DNA of 55,575 nucleotides, from assembly GCA_015061685.1 (NCBI GenBank), contig SUWD01000017.1, positions 1-55,575 of the forward strand. The letters are read 5' to 3'. The notes below the pieces were generated by a model, which did no database searches, was not told the DNA's origin, and saw only the letters and a program-made list of their open reading frames with translations. A program made the translations under genes and the position numbers. Position 1 is the stretch's first letter, and each line of letters begins with the position of its first letter. Source of the stretch: Lentisphaerota bacterium. Its GTDB lineage: Bacteria > Verrucomicrobiota > Lentisphaeria > Victivallales > Victivallaceae. Positions 19,328-29,123 of the stretch are shown here, piece by piece.

Positions 19328-19521
19328 AACGGAGGGGGCGGGGGTAAGCTTTCAATCAGAGCCACACAGACTGCCCGGGTTGGTCAGTGGTGCATAAAAG
19401 CCACTGACTGCTTTACCTTTGGGTAGAGCGAAGCTAAAACGGAATTGAACGGAAACGAACGGAATTGAACGGAGGGGGGGGCGGGAGTAAGCTCTAAATC
19501 AGAGCCACACAGACTGCCGGG
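19328..19521. repeat. Duplicated 52-54 bp unit and 10-bp tandem repeats in the gap 19171-19621
   Basis: Two copies of a unit running from AACGGAGG to ACAGACTGCC (19328-19379 and 19468-19521) differ mainly in the length of a G-run. Between them are a hairpin (GTCAGTGG 19383-19390 with CCACTGAC 19401-19408) and four periods of a 10-bp repeat ACGGAATTGA (19439-19478). I see no open reading frame with a credible start. Apart from the EamA promoter and the pilin terminator, nothing else is visible in this gap. Confidence 0.75.
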
Positions 19522-19532
19522 ATTTTTCCGGC

Positions 19533-19578
19533 AAAAAAAACAGCTGCAGCTCCACCTTTTCAGGTTTTGCTGCAGCAG
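19533..19578 (-). terminator. Rho-independent terminator after pilin 2
   Basis: On the minus strand, GCTGCAGC (19576-19569) pairs with GCTGCAGC (19550-19543) with an inner ACCT/AGGT stem, followed by eight T residues. It lies 45 bases after the pilin 2 stop. Confidence 0.85.
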
Positions 19579-19621
19579 AAATACTCAAAATGATTACATC
19601 AATGGTTAGACCATAATATTT

Positions 19622-20398
19622 TCAATACGCAAAATACTTCTTTTTCAAATTTTCACTGTCTGTCCACGTTTTCACCTCATCACGACTAAATGTCCCAACA
19701 TGGCCATCTGTCATCAACAAGTTTATCAATTTTTCTCCACCGTGAACCGGACGCAAACTATTTCCTTGAGAACTTGGATAAACGTAAACATTAAAAGCCG
19801 ATCCAGAGGGATTGTGACCTGCACCTGCACCCGGTGCAAAATCCGGTTCTCCGGCAACTTTTAATGCTGTTGTATCACCGGCATAAAGCAGGGTACTGGG
19901 ATTTTTCATTTTGCCAGTCTTTTTATCACTCCAAAAGAAAGCCTGACTAGTTTTTTTCACCGCTTCTTCAGTATAGCCGGATGAAGTAACAGATGCAGCA
20001 TTCATGTTATGAGCATTGATTCCATATCCCATGCATCGAATCATCGCCCCTTCGATGTCTGCATAACTCTTCCCGGAAATCAAACCTCCAATACGCGGAG
20101 AAGCAACTTGCGGAGAAGACGGACATACCCAGACAAAGGGATTTTTACCGGTATAATCCCACAAGCGGGCAGCCCAACGAGTGTTTTGTGCTGCATTACG
20201 ATACCAATGGAATCCGGCGATATAATCTTCGTTATCCCCCGAATAGGAGGCTGATGCTCCCCCTATCTGCTTGAGGTTGTTGATACAGGAAGCACTTCTG
20301 CCGCGTTCCCGGGCGGAATTAAGTGCCGGAAGCAGAATCGCCGCCAGAATGGCGATGATCGCAATGACTACGAGAAGCTCAATAAGAGTAAAGCACAT
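19622..20398 (-). CDS. DUF1559-family pseudopilin with disrupted leader (pilin 2)
   Basis: 258 residues if started at ATG 20398, which leaves only MC before [16 protein letters not shown], so the basic leader needed for prepilin processing is missing. The body is intact ([22 protein letters not shown]-terminal [16 protein letters not shown]). An upstream ATG at 20468 with GAAAGGAT would give [17 protein letters not shown] but is thrown out of frame by a 34-bp tandem duplication (20390-20457); removal of one unit restores a normal leader like that of pilin 1. GGAGAG 8 bases before ATG 20398, created by the palindrome, may allow internal initiation. Last gene after the three large secreted proteins on the same strand. 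Confidence 0.88.
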   Translation of the reverse strand: MCFTLIELLVVIAIIAILAAILLPALNSARERGRSASCINNLKQIGGASASYSGDNEDYIAGFHWYRNAAQNTRWAARLWDYTGKNPFVWVCPSSPQVASPRIGGLISGKSYADIEGAMIRCMGYGINAHNMNAASVTSSGYTEEAVKKTSQAFFWSDKKTGKMKNPSTLLYAGDTTALKVAGEPDFAPGAGAGHNPSGSAFNVYVYPSSQGNSLRPVHGGEKLINLLMTDGHVGTFSRDEVKTWTDSENLKKKYFAY

Positions 20399-20457
20399 GT
20401 GCTTTACTCTCCGATCGGAGAGTAAAGCACATGTGCTTTACTCTCCGATCGGAGAGT
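20385..20457 (-). repeat. Interleaved palindromes and 34-bp tandem duplication in the pilin 2 leader
   Basis: The block contains two copies of a 26-bp perfect palindrome (20385-20410 and 20419-20444, core AAAGCACATGTGCTTT) interleaved with two copies of the 18-bp palindrome ACTCTCCGATCGGAGAGT (20406-20423 and 20440-20457). The 34-bp unit is repeated exactly (20390-20423, 20424-20457). A single unit would encode RVKHMCFTL in frame. Confidence 0.92.
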
Positions 20458-20576
20458 GTTTCGAACATAGTAAGATCCTTTCAATTAATTGTTTCACCCA
20501 GGAGAGTCCAACTCAACCCTTTAATATACCACATGGCAAATGTTTTTTCAAGTTATGTATCGTTTTACCTTATATG

Positions 20577-23324
20577 TCACTTGTTTATCAGGAAGATTTT
20601 GAAGTTGCGACGCGGAATAGATACATTGAATTTACCGCCGTTTGCTTCAACAGCTTCTTTCTTTTCCGCATCAAGCACCTTATATCCGGCAATTTCACTA
20701 TCCAATGAGACCGTCAAATCCTGATCGCTCAAAGACAAATTCGCAACCACTGCCAGATATTTCCCTTTGTTTTCCCAGACCGCAGTGTAACACTCTTTGC
20801 CGTTGACCGTCACCGGCTGGAAGTCATTCCAGTAAGCGTGGAATTTCACCTCCGGATCACCGATATTGAAGTCCTGCTTGATCCGGATAACTTTATACGC
20901 TTCATCGGGTTTGCAGAATACCGGCCACAATGTATTGTCGTGGATCAAACACATCGCCAGATAATCACGGGTGGCAACCGGACTTTTGGCATAATCAGCA
21001 TCCAGACCGGGACTTTTGGTCAGGTTGCTCATCACACAGACATTCCAGCCGAATGCCTGACCGCCGTATTCGATCGCCCAGCGGTCAGGAGTTGAAGCGT
21101 AATAAAGGAAGTCTCTGCCGCCATTTTTCAAACTTTCCGTGATCTCTTTGGCATTGGCGGTATATTTGTCCATCAAACCGGGTCTGGAAAAATAACCGGT
21201 ATTGATATTCTCTCCGGTACACACACTGTCGCAGAAACTCGCTATCGGAGCAACCAGCGTCGCCGCCAGATGCACCCGCATGACCGGAAGTTTACCATGC
21301 TGTTTGTAAAATACCGCACACATACGCTTCAAAAGATCACGACGGGCAAACCAGTCATATTCAGGATAAAGCTGTCCGTCACGCTCATAATATCCCATGT
21401 CATGCCGGATATTGGCATCGGGAACCGGACCCCATTCGTCAAGATTGGCAATGCCGTCAGCCCCCCATTGAGCATGTTTCTCCAAAAGAAAGCATAAGAA
21501 ATCCGCATAACGGCTGCCCAAGCCCACCTGATACTGTCTTTCACCCTTGTAACGGCTGTACGGTGCGGTCGAAAGCGGCTCTTTACGCCACTCTGCAAAA
21601 TATTTTTTCGTTTCATAGGACTGCCAGAGAAAAGCTGATTCGATCTTTTCCCCGGTATCAGCATTGTCCGTTGACGGATCCCAGATCTTTGACTTGTAAA
21701 GCGACAGGTCTTTATACACTCCCAGGTTGAACAAAATCGGATCGACGTAGATCCCGAATACCCGGTTATGGTCATGTGCCGTTTTGATCCGGGTCTGATA
21801 GGCATCTTTGAAGTAAAGACGGGGATAAAAACTTATCGCAGCCGGATTCTTGGTGGCAGGCGGCTTGAAGTCATAAGCTCCGCTGCTGTAAATCACTTTG
21901 AAATTCACTCCGTATTTACGCAATGCCGTTGCCGCATGGTATTCGTAAGTCATATCCGTACTGCGCCAGCCGGGAGTCCGGGGACGCACCGGAGTTGCCA
22001 TCAAACCGAAAGTATAGGTGGTCTTTTTGCTGAAAAGCCGGGGCGAAGAAACCGGAGTGACCTGCAAATTGACTTTGCCGTTTTCCCGGATCACCGCCAG
22101 CCCCTCTTTGCGTTCTTTGCGGTCGTGGGGACTCCAATACTTCTCGGATTCACAAAACCAGAGAAAACCACGGTCATAGGTGCCGAGCCACACCAGAATC
22201 TTAAACGGTGAACTCCACAATACCCCGTCTTTTTCCGGCAGACGGAAAACATTGCTGCAGCGGGGAACATTGAGGGACAATCCCCTTTCCCTCGCTCCGG
22301 TATAATGGATGAATTTGGCATACTTTTCCGGCACCGGGACCGTATATTTGAATTCATCCACCTGCACCGTACCACGCGGATCAATGGAGAAATCAACTTT
22401 CACCATACCATCATATTCAATGGCGGTACGCACCTCGATATCCACATCCGGAGAACTTGCCCGGGAAAAGATTTCCACAATGCCCTTTTTCTGACGCAGA
22501 ACCACCTGCGTTTCCGGAGTGAATTTGACCTCTTTGCCGTTGACTTTTGCCGAAAATGTCATGCCGCCGGCAAGGAATTTTTCACCGAGAATTTTCACAT
22601 CCCCAATCAAGCCGTGCCGGGAAACAAGATAATCCCTGCCCCAGACGGAAACCGTTTTACCGTCAAGTTTCACCGGCGAAAAAGGCGGCAGGATGAAATC
22701 ATCATCCAGAGCCTCAATGCCCCGGCGGTTGACCAGCCAATCCTTTTCCTCTTCTGCCGCCTGTTCATCCGTTATCGGCGGCAGAGGGCGATCCACCACG
22801 GTGGATGATACTTCCTCTGAACTATCTCCGGATTTGACTTCCCCGAGAGATGTGATTTCCACATCGTCAAAGAATAAATTCACATCCGAACGGTTGTAAA
22901 CATACAACGCACAATCCCCGCCATCTTCCGGAGTGGTGAATTTTTTGGTCACGACCGTCCATTTATCCTCGCCGACAGTCGTTGCTCCACCGGTGGTGTA
23001 CTCTTTTAACCGGGTCGTACCGGGAATAGTTCTGCCGACAGAAAAATACATTTTTTTGTAAATTTCTGCCGGAGACATATCTTTGCGTAAGGCAATGGAG
23101 ATACTGTACCGGTGATTGTTTTTCAATTTCAACGGGAATTTACGGTAAGCAAACTTCCCGGTACCGGCAAATTTGCAGCTCTTTTTACCGGTATAAAATT
23201 CTTCAGTGACATGAGCCGGATCATCCGACTCAAAGTCCATTTTCACCACGATATTGTCATTTGATGCAAACAACGGAACTGCCGTCAGCATCAAAAGAGG
23301 CAATGCCTTATGCAATATCCCCAT
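20577..23324 (-). CDS. Secreted DUF6067 (GH123_N-like) glycoside-hydrolase-related protein
   Basis: 915 residues with a signal peptide (MGILHKALPLLMLTAVPLFA). Residues about 22-165 form a CBM4/9-like jelly roll (DKWTVVTKKFTTPEDGGDCALYVYNRS, FFDDVEITSL). The rest resembles DUF6067 proteins related to the N-terminus of GH123: ILVWLGTYDRGFLWFCESEKYW and MATPVRPRTPGWR (about 440-455), then a TIM-barrel-like half with GIYVDPILF and ADGIANLDEWGP. A polysaccharide-cleaving role is likely but the substrate is unknown. RBS GGAGTG. Third in a run of secreted glycan proteins (28011 to 20577). Confidence 0.72.
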   Translation of the reverse strand: MGILHKALPLLMLTAVPLFASNDNIVVKMDFESDDPAHVTEEFYTGKKSCKFAGTGKFAYRKFPLKLKNNHRYSISIALRKDMSPAEIYKKMYFSVGRTIPGTTRLKEYTTGGATTVGEDKWTVVTKKFTTPEDGGDCALYVYNRSDVNLFFDDVEITSLGEVKSGDSSEEVSSTVVDRPLPPITDEQAAEEEKDWLVNRRGIEALDDDFILPPFSPVKLDGKTVSVWGRDYLVSRHGLIGDVKILGEKFLAGGMTFSAKVNGKEVKFTPETQVVLRQKKGIVEIFSRASSPDVDIEVRTAIEYDGMVKVDFSIDPRGTVQVDEFKYTVPVPEKYAKFIHYTGARERGLSLNVPRCSNVFRLPEKDGVLWSSPFKILVWLGTYDRGFLWFCESEKYWSPHDRKERKEGLAVIRENGKVNLQVTPVSSPRLFSKKTTYTFGLMATPVRPRTPGWRSTDMTYEYHAATALRKYGVNFKVIYSSGAYDFKPPATKNPAAISFYPRLYFKDAYQTRIKTAHDHNRVFGIYVDPILFNLGVYKDLSLYKSKIWDPSTDNADTGEKIESAFLWQSYETKKYFAEWRKEPLSTAPYSRYKGERQYQVGLGSRYADFLCFLLEKHAQWGADGIANLDEWGPVPDANIRHDMGYYERDGQLYPEYDWFARRDLLKRMCAVFYKQHGKLPVMRVHLAATLVAPIASFCDSVCTGENINTGYFSRPGLMDKYTANAKEITESLKNGGRDFLYYASTPDRWAIEYGGQAFGWNVCVMSNLTKSPGLDADYAKSPVATRDYLAMCLIHDNTLWPVFCKPDEAYKVIRIKQDFNIGDPEVKFHAYWNDFQPVTVNGKECYTAVWENKGKYLAVVANLSLSDQDLTVSLDSEIAGYKVLDAEKKEAVEANGGKFNVSIPRRNFKIFLINK

Positions 23325-23351
23325 TTTTTATCACTCCACGAAATAAGCTTC

Positions 23352-24569
23352 TTAAAGTTTTTCAACTTTCAAATTACGCACCGTAACAGAACCCGTGGAA
23401 CGGCTGTTGTAAACATAAACAAAGATCTTTTCCCGGGTGGCAGGAGTTTTGAATGCTCCCTGCACCTGATGAAATTCACCATCATCTTTGACCTTGGAGG
23501 CCATAGAGGTAAGAACATGGAATTTGGCAGGCTTGTTGTTGTCATAGTAGCCGACCAGAACATAGTGATCGGTCGGTCTGGCACTCATGCCGGGAGTCTT
23601 TCTGATTTCAAATGAGATGTTGTATTGTCCGTCAGGATATACATCCAATCCATATTTTTTCACCTGAAAAACTTTGGACGGCTCCAGAGTGACGCCCTCT
23701 TCAGTATTGATCGGACGGGCGGCGAAAGGATACTGTTTAAGCAATTCAGCGGCGGTAGCTTTGGATCTCTCCTCCCACTGGGTTTCGCTGTCAGCGGTGA
23801 AAGCTTTGACGATCATCGTCATTTCCGGTGAGGAGTATCCGGCTTTGACCACTTTGGGCAGGTCGATCCAGAAATAATATTTGTGATAGGCTCTGCCAAC
23901 ATCCCACAGGAGGTTTTTACCGGAGAATTTGCCGAATTCAGCAAAGAAATTCACGAAACCAACCTGTTTTTCCGGCCAGTACTGGCTGAAAAAGTAAGCC
24001 TCTTTTTCACCGTAAACCCGGTTCTTATTGTCGTTGAGGAATTTGCCTTTTTCCACTGAACCATCCCGGCGGATAAAAAGATAGTCCGTCGTATTTTTCG
24101 TCCAGCAGAACTGCCACAGATAAAACTGGTGCATCGGCTGATCGGCAAGAGCAGTAAACTGCTTGTCGATTTTCAGCCCGTCAGCAGTCAGCGTATAGGT
24201 GCAATTCAACTTGATATTCGCCAGAGTGGAACTCTTTTTGAAGACCACTTTATCGCCTTTGAATACCCCTTCACCCACCGGAACAGCTTCACCGCCATCG
24301 ACCGATACAGTCCCTTCAAGGAATTTCTCCGTACCGCCCTCGGTATGACCGGCTCCAATATATTTGCCGCTGGCAGGACACATCACATTGCCGTAAAAAC
24401 CGGTACGGGGCCCGATCTCAATGCCGTCATAGTAAACGTGGATGATGCTCCAACGGTGCGGCATGTCGTGGAAAAGAATTCTGTACTTTCCTGACTCCAT
24501 GGTCATCGTCGCACCAAAGAGCGGCAATGATACGCCGATCACCGCCATAAGAGTTGAGAGAAACTTCAT
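23352..24569 (-). CDS. Secreted protein with C-terminal CBM-like domain
   Basis: 405 residues, signal peptide MKFLSTLMAVIGVSLPLFGA. Residues about 25-270 form a beta-rich domain with no family I can name (FHDMPHRWSIIHVYYDGIEIG, FYLWQFCWTKNT). Residues about 285-405 form a jelly-roll of the type found in its two neighbours (DDGEFHQVQGAFKTPATREKIFVYVYNS...). This suggests the three proteins act on the same polysaccharide. RBS AAAGGACG; 31 bases to the upstream gene. Confidence 0.6.
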   Translation of the reverse strand: MKFLSTLMAVIGVSLPLFGATMTMESGKYRILFHDMPHRWSIIHVYYDGIEIGPRTGFYGNVMCPASGKYIGAGHTEGGTEKFLEGTVSVDGGEAVPVGEGVFKGDKVVFKKSSTLANIKLNCTYTLTADGLKIDKQFTALADQPMHQFYLWQFCWTKNTTDYLFIRRDGSVEKGKFLNDNKNRVYGEKEAYFFSQYWPEKQVGFVNFFAEFGKFSGKNLLWDVGRAYHKYYFWIDLPKVVKAGYSSPEMTMIVKAFTADSETQWEERSKATAAELLKQYPFAARPINTEEGVTLEPSKVFQVKKYGLDVYPDGQYNISFEIRKTPGMSARPTDHYVLVGYYDNNKPAKFHVLTSMASKVKDDGEFHQVQGAFKTPATREKIFVYVYNSRSTGSVTVRNLKVEKL

Positions 24570-24600
24570 TTTTTCGTCCTTTCTTTGTTTTTAAGGGTTC

Positions 24601-27600
24601 TTATTTCAACTCAACGAGAGATATTCTGTCGATCGCCACTGTACCTGCGGATTTGCTGTTGTAAAGAAATATTCCGCAATTATGCAAACCGGCATCGGTG
24701 GTAAATTCAATACTGGTTTCATGCCATTGGCCATCGGATTTGACATTGCCGCCGCCGGAAGCATAAATTTTCAACTTCCTTGCTTTGTCATAATTGGCTA
24801 TGGAGAAAAAGCCTTTGCCGTCGGGACTCTTTTTCATCTGCAAGGTCAGACGGTAACGCTTCTCCGGCTGGAGAAGCACCTTTATTTTGTACTGCCGGGT
24901 AACTTTGCCGTCTCCGGAAATTTCCACCATACCGCCTTTGCCGGAAACCCCTTTGCCCGATGCCGTGTCAAAGGTGATATCCGAATACTCCCCGTCATGC
25001 AGAGTGAGAATACCGAATCCGGAAAAAAGTGATCCGGCAGTGTACCGGGAAATTTTTTCCAATTTTCCGGCAATTTCCTGACATTCAGTTTCCGAAGCGG
25101 TCGTCCACACCTCAAATTTGTACGGGGCAAGAGTTATTTCCGGAGTTCCGGAAAGAGCTTCCACCGTGCCGTCGATCTTGCACCGCTTGAAATCCCCCTC
25201 CGGCAAAACCGCCTGTGCCGATGATTGATGATCCGCCGTATTCACCCAGATTATCATCTCTGCTCCATCCGTCCCCCGGCGGAAACGGCCGTGCAGTATC
25301 TCCGGCAAAGTTACCTTTTGCGGCTTGGGTGCCGCGATCCCCCACATCGTGGACTGCATCGCAGGAGCTTTGACAAATGCCAGTGGTTTGAGCATTTCCC
25401 CGCCATTGTAGAAGCTTAACAACGCTTTACGCAAATGGGCTGTCTGCTTGCTGAAACTTGCCCGCAATGCCGATTTGATCACCATTCCGTAAGTGAACCA
25501 GCCGATCTGTTCGCCCTGCACCAATTGTCCGGCACATTTGACAATGAAACTTGCCTCATCTCCGACGCTCGTGTGGTCAAAGGAACGCCCGGTAAACTGG
25601 GTCTTGCCCGCATAAACTGCCGCAAAAAGCGGAATCTGATTCGCACTCGTCCAGCGCCAGGTCAGAAATCCGTCAAAAAAGGGCAGATGGGCTTCACCGG
25701 CATCCTCGGTATCGTGGCAAAGCTGCGGATATTTTTTCTGCAATTCAGCGATCTGCTCAAACATTTTCCAGTAACCGTCTCCCCACGCCGCCGGATCGTT
25801 GAGCAAATGACCGTGATCCGGATTGAAGCAGGCAAATGGACGTGCCGCACTGACCTGATCGTGGTAAATCGCCGGGAAGCCGTAACTTGCCACCCGGTCG
25901 GTAACAGAGGTCATTTTATCCAGCCACGCCTGAATACCCGGACACATCACCACATCCCGGCAAACTTTGCTGTAACGCTCATAATTCATCGTTTTGTCGG
26001 CGTTGATGACCGCATAATGTCTGCCGTACTTCTGAAATTCAAGATCGACCAGACGGTTGGGACCGTCAACCTCCGCCCAGAGACGGTTGTCGATGTAAGA
26101 TTTGGTATAAACCCCCATTTCCAGCAGTTTTGCATTAACTTTGTCAATGCCGTCTTTGGCAAAGGCGTGGGGGAATGCCCCCTTTGCCGGATCATTCCAG
26201 CGGTACCAATGCACACCGATCGGCATTTCATAGAAATCACGCATCTTTTTCATTATCCCCGGCATCGCCGCCAGATCGGAAGCTTTGAATGTCCAGTGGC
26301 TCAACCAGAGGGTATTCTCCATAAACCACTGCGGAGTCTCCCGGAAACGGGGACGATTCCACCGGGCTTTGCCAAAGGCAAATTTCTTATAGACCTCCGC
26401 CGCATCAAACCAGTTGCCTTTGAAAATCTCCAATGCCGCAACCGGAGTACGGTCAATGCTGTTGCCGCCGGAAAAATCCCGGGCAAATGCAACCGGATTG
26501 TCCCATGCCAATTCAAGATCATTGCCTCTTGCCCGGATGAAACACCGCCGCATACGGGCTTCCGGATCTTCCGGAGAGAGATAAACTCCGGAAATATCAT
26601 CGTAATAAGCATTGAACTGCATATTCATCCTGCCGCAGGGATACCAGGTGGCTCCCGGCAGAGTGCCGCGTACCGGAGCCGGATACAATTCTCCGCTCTG
26701 GGAAGGATGAACCAATGTCCCCAGAGAGGGCTTCTCTTTCAAACGAACCGCCGGGAAACGGAAATTCTCCAGACGGACAGCGGAATTGCTGTTTTCCGCC
26801 TGTGCCGTAAACTCAATGCGGTTCTTACGCCAGAAAAGCTCCATCTCAAGTTTGACACCGTCAATCTCATCCCATTGGATAAGCATTCCGTCGGCGGTCA
26901 ATCTGCTCTCGTATTTGCCGTAGGAGTTGGCACTCCACTTCTTTTTGGATGCAACTCCCTCCAGATACCACGCAAAGCTCTGTTTGCCGAAAATTTCCCG
27001 GTTGCCGGTCTTTTCCCAAAGACCGAGAACGGGGAAAGCCCCCTCCCCTTTACCGGTGAAAACCAGTACGTAAAAACCATCTTTTTCCAAAAGAAGCAAA
27101 TCACCATCCAAAGCGGTCATCTGACGGAAAAATTCATTGCCGTCTGCCGCCCGCAGTGCCGGAGTCAATTTACCACTGATCCAGGAGATCAAACGTTTCT
27201 GATCAAAGCCATTCTCCGCCGCCATCCGCAAACGCTCAAGCAGCCATGAAGCTTCCGGGATGACTCCGGTATAAGAGGAAAGAAGTTTTTTAAATTCAGG
27301 CGTCAATTCAGTAAAGCCGATCGCCTCGACCTTTACCAGTTTGGACTGCAAAGCAAGACGGACGATCTCATCATCCGCAAGAACCCGGTCAAATATCTGA
27401 AATTCAGCCAATTCACCATCCAGCCCCCAGGAATCACCTTTGATCCCCTCACCCTGCCCCCAGCGTACCGGGGAAGATGATTCAGCAGGATTGCCCTCAA
27501 CCTCTTCACGGTAAAGCGTTTCGCCATTGAGATAGGTGGTAACAACCGTGTATTTCCGTCCCTCCTCCCGGATGAAAAAAGGCTGCAGCGTGACTGCCCA

Positions 27601-28011
27601 GAGTGCCCATTTGCCATATTTGGGAGTGGCAACCGTCTTGCGTAACGGCACACACCATTTTTTCCCGTCAAAGAAGTTGACATAGAGCTGATCCACCCAG
27701 ACATCACTGCGTCTGCCGAAAACAAAACTTCCGGCTTTACCCACAACCATATCGTGCTGATAAACGATGTTTTTGTTTTCATCAAAGCCGCTTCCGGTGA
27801 CCGGTTTGTACCGGTTCAGTTTCACAGCGGCAAAAATGGTGAGACCTTTTCCCGCCTGAAATTTTTCACTCTCTCTTACTTCAGCATAACCGGATCCGTT
27901 GCGAAACGTGATCACCCCGTCGGTCAATGATGCTCCCGGAGCGAGTTTCACGCCTCCGGCACTTGCTGCAGATATCAGAAAAAAAAGCAATACGGAACAA
28001 AAAATTCTCAT
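24601..28011 (-). CDS. Secreted LamG-DUF6259 glycosidase-like protein
   Basis: 1136 residues, signal peptide MRIFCSVLLFFLISAASAGG. Domains: a concanavalin-like LamG region (about 20-215; WGQGEGIKGDSWGLDGELAEF), a beta-sandwich (about 290-540), a DUF6259-type TIM barrel (about 555-860; PIGVHWYRWND, AIYHDQVSAARPFACFNPDHGH, CHDTEDAGEAHLPFFDG) and a C-terminal CBM-like jelly roll (about 990-1136). The acidic residues on the barrel strands (HDQ, DTEDAGE) are candidates for catalysis. Likely an exo- or endo-acting glycosidase; substrate unknown. First gene of the run. Confidence 0.72.
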   Translation of the reverse strand: MRIFCSVLLFFLISAASAGGVKLAPGASLTDGVITFRNGSGYAEVRESEKFQAGKGLTIFAAVKLNRYKPVTGSGFDENKNIVYQHDMVVGKAGSFVFGRRSDVWVDQLYVNFFDGKKWCVPLRKTVATPKYGKWALWAVTLQPFFIREEGRKYTVVTTYLNGETLYREEVEGNPAESSSPVRWGQGEGIKGDSWGLDGELAEFQIFDRVLADDEIVRLALQSKLVKVEAIGFTELTPEFKKLLSSYTGVIPEASWLLERLRMAAENGFDQKRLISWISGKLTPALRAADGNEFFRQMTALDGDLLLLEKDGFYVLVFTGKGEGAFPVLGLWEKTGNREIFGKQSFAWYLEGVASKKKWSANSYGKYESRLTADGMLIQWDEIDGVKLEMELFWRKNRIEFTAQAENSNSAVRLENFRFPAVRLKEKPSLGTLVHPSQSGELYPAPVRGTLPGATWYPCGRMNMQFNAYYDDISGVYLSPEDPEARMRRCFIRARGNDLELAWDNPVAFARDFSGGNSIDRTPVAALEIFKGNWFDAAEVYKKFAFGKARWNRPRFRETPQWFMENTLWLSHWTFKASDLAAMPGIMKKMRDFYEMPIGVHWYRWNDPAKGAFPHAFAKDGIDKVNAKLLEMGVYTKSYIDNRLWAEVDGPNRLVDLEFQKYGRHYAVINADKTMNYERYSKVCRDVVMCPGIQAWLDKMTSVTDRVASYGFPAIYHDQVSAARPFACFNPDHGHLLNDPAAWGDGYWKMFEQIAELQKKYPQLCHDTEDAGEAHLPFFDGFLTWRWTSANQIPLFAAVYAGKTQFTGRSFDHTSVGDEASFIVKCAGQLVQGEQIGWFTYGMVIKSALRASFSKQTAHLRKALLSFYNGGEMLKPLAFVKAPAMQSTMWGIAAPKPQKVTLPEILHGRFRRGTDGAEMIIWVNTADHQSSAQAVLPEGDFKRCKIDGTVEALSGTPEITLAPYKFEVWTTASETECQEIAGKLEKISRYTAGSLFSGFGILTLHDGEYSDITFDTASGKGVSGKGGMVEISGDGKVTRQYKIKVLLQPEKRYRLTLQMKKSPDGKGFFSIANYDKARKLKIYASGGGNVKSDGQWHETSIEFTTDAGLHNCGIFLYNSKSAGTVAIDRISLVELK

Positions 28012-28114
28012 TGTCTCATCCTTTTATATTGTAACCTAACACACTGTGTACCAAATATTTTTGCAAACGGTCGCCCCCCCAAAAACATCCCGGATCACGG
28101 CAGAAAACACCTCT

Positions 28115-28139
28115 CCTGCCGGAAAAAACATCCGGCAGG
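28115..28139. terminator. Hairpin between the isomerase and the glycosidase genes
   Basis: CCTGCCGG (28115-28122) pairs with CCGGCAGG (28132-28139) 33 bases beyond the isomerase stop. There is only a weak T-run on the minus strand, so partial termination is likely. Confidence 0.45.
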
Positions 28140-28172
28140 CGGAACATTATACAAGCATCAAAAGCTTACAAA

Positions 28173-29084
28173 TCAGAATTTCCAGCCGCAATCACGCAGC
28201 AGAGCTTCAAACTTTCTGCCGTAGGAGACATAATTCTGATAACGGACATCAGATTCAGCTTGCGGTTTGTCATCATGGAAAACCACCGCCAAGTGCGGCT
28301 CCATGGAGAATCCGCCATCATAACCATTTTCCAGCAAATCAGTTACGATCGCACGCACATCACCATTACCGAAACCGGCATAGGTGAATTTGCATTCGGG
28401 GCGTTTCATGCAGTCTTCACCGGGCAGAGCGATACCGTCCTTGATGTGGACATAAACCACATGTTCGCGGACGTTGCGGTAAAATTCCCATGAACTCTGC
28501 AGCGGGAAAGGCGGCTGACCGATCCAGCGGTAGTTGAAACAGGGATTGCCGGTATCGAAGATCAATTTCAGATTGTCATGATTGACCCCCTCCAAAAGAC
28601 GGAGAGTGTGGACATAGGACAAGCCGCCGTAATTCATACAGTTTTCATGACCGTAAATGATGCCGTTATCAGCACAGATCTCCACAAGCTGACGGACTTT
28701 TTTGAAAATGATCTTCTCCAATTCCGGTGAGTCCGGTGCTTCATCCGCCGGGGGAGAAGCAAAACTCATACCGCGAACCAGTTTGATCCCCAGTTTTTTC
28801 ATCCGGGGCAGAGCATCGTTGAGTTCCTTGAGCGAGGCCTCGAAATCAGCATCCTTGCGGGGATTTTTGCCCCAGTTGGCTATTCCGCTGCCGAAACAGT
28901 TGATCTGCACACCGGCTTCATCAAGCTGTTCACAAACTTTGTCAAATTCAGCATCGGTCAATGTAGCAAGATTTTTCCCGTTGATATTGCGGGTCTCAAT
29001 ATATTTCCAGCCCAATTCTTTGGTTGCTTTGATCTGTACGGCGAAATCTGCACCCGCCTCATCTGCAAATCCGGTAAGAAACAT
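28173..29084 (-). CDS. Sugar phosphate isomerase/epimerase family protein
   Basis: 303-residue TIM-barrel protein of the AP endonuclease-2-like family. Barrel strands are seen at GWKYIETRNI, VQINCFGSGI, KLVRGMSF, IIYGHENCMNYGG (metal-ligand Glu/His), LIFDTGNPC, VYVHIKDG and GGFSMEPHL. The last acidic residues match a divalent-metal site. It most likely isomerises a keto- or inositol-type sugar. It pairs with the following Gfo/Idh/MocA oxidoreductase, a common catabolic combination. RBS AAATAAGGA. Confidence 0.85.
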   Translation of the reverse strand: MFLTGFADEAGADFAVQIKATKELGWKYIETRNINGKNLATLTDAEFDKVCEQLDEAGVQINCFGSGIANWGKNPRKDADFEASLKELNDALPRMKKLGIKLVRGMSFASPPADEAPDSPELEKIIFKKVRQLVEICADNGIIYGHENCMNYGGLSYVHTLRLLEGVNHDNLKLIFDTGNPCFNYRWIGQPPFPLQSSWEFYRNVREHVVYVHIKDGIALPGEDCMKRPECKFTYAGFGNGDVRAIVTDLLENGYDGGFSMEPHLAVVFHDDKPQAESDVRYQNYVSYGRKFEALLRDCGWKF

Positions 29085-29123
29085 TTTTTATTTTTCCTTA
29101 TATTCAAGTCTGTTGCATTTTGC

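Noticed and set aside
20385..20457. CRISPR-like array
   Set aside because: The two 34-bp units are contiguous, fully palindromic, and have no spacers or nearby cas genes.
25435..27249. 604-residue open frame opposite the DUF6259 gene
   Set aside because: Shadow of the minus-strand gene; no ribosome-binding site, no family pattern, and the minus-strand protein has a signal peptide and conserved domains.
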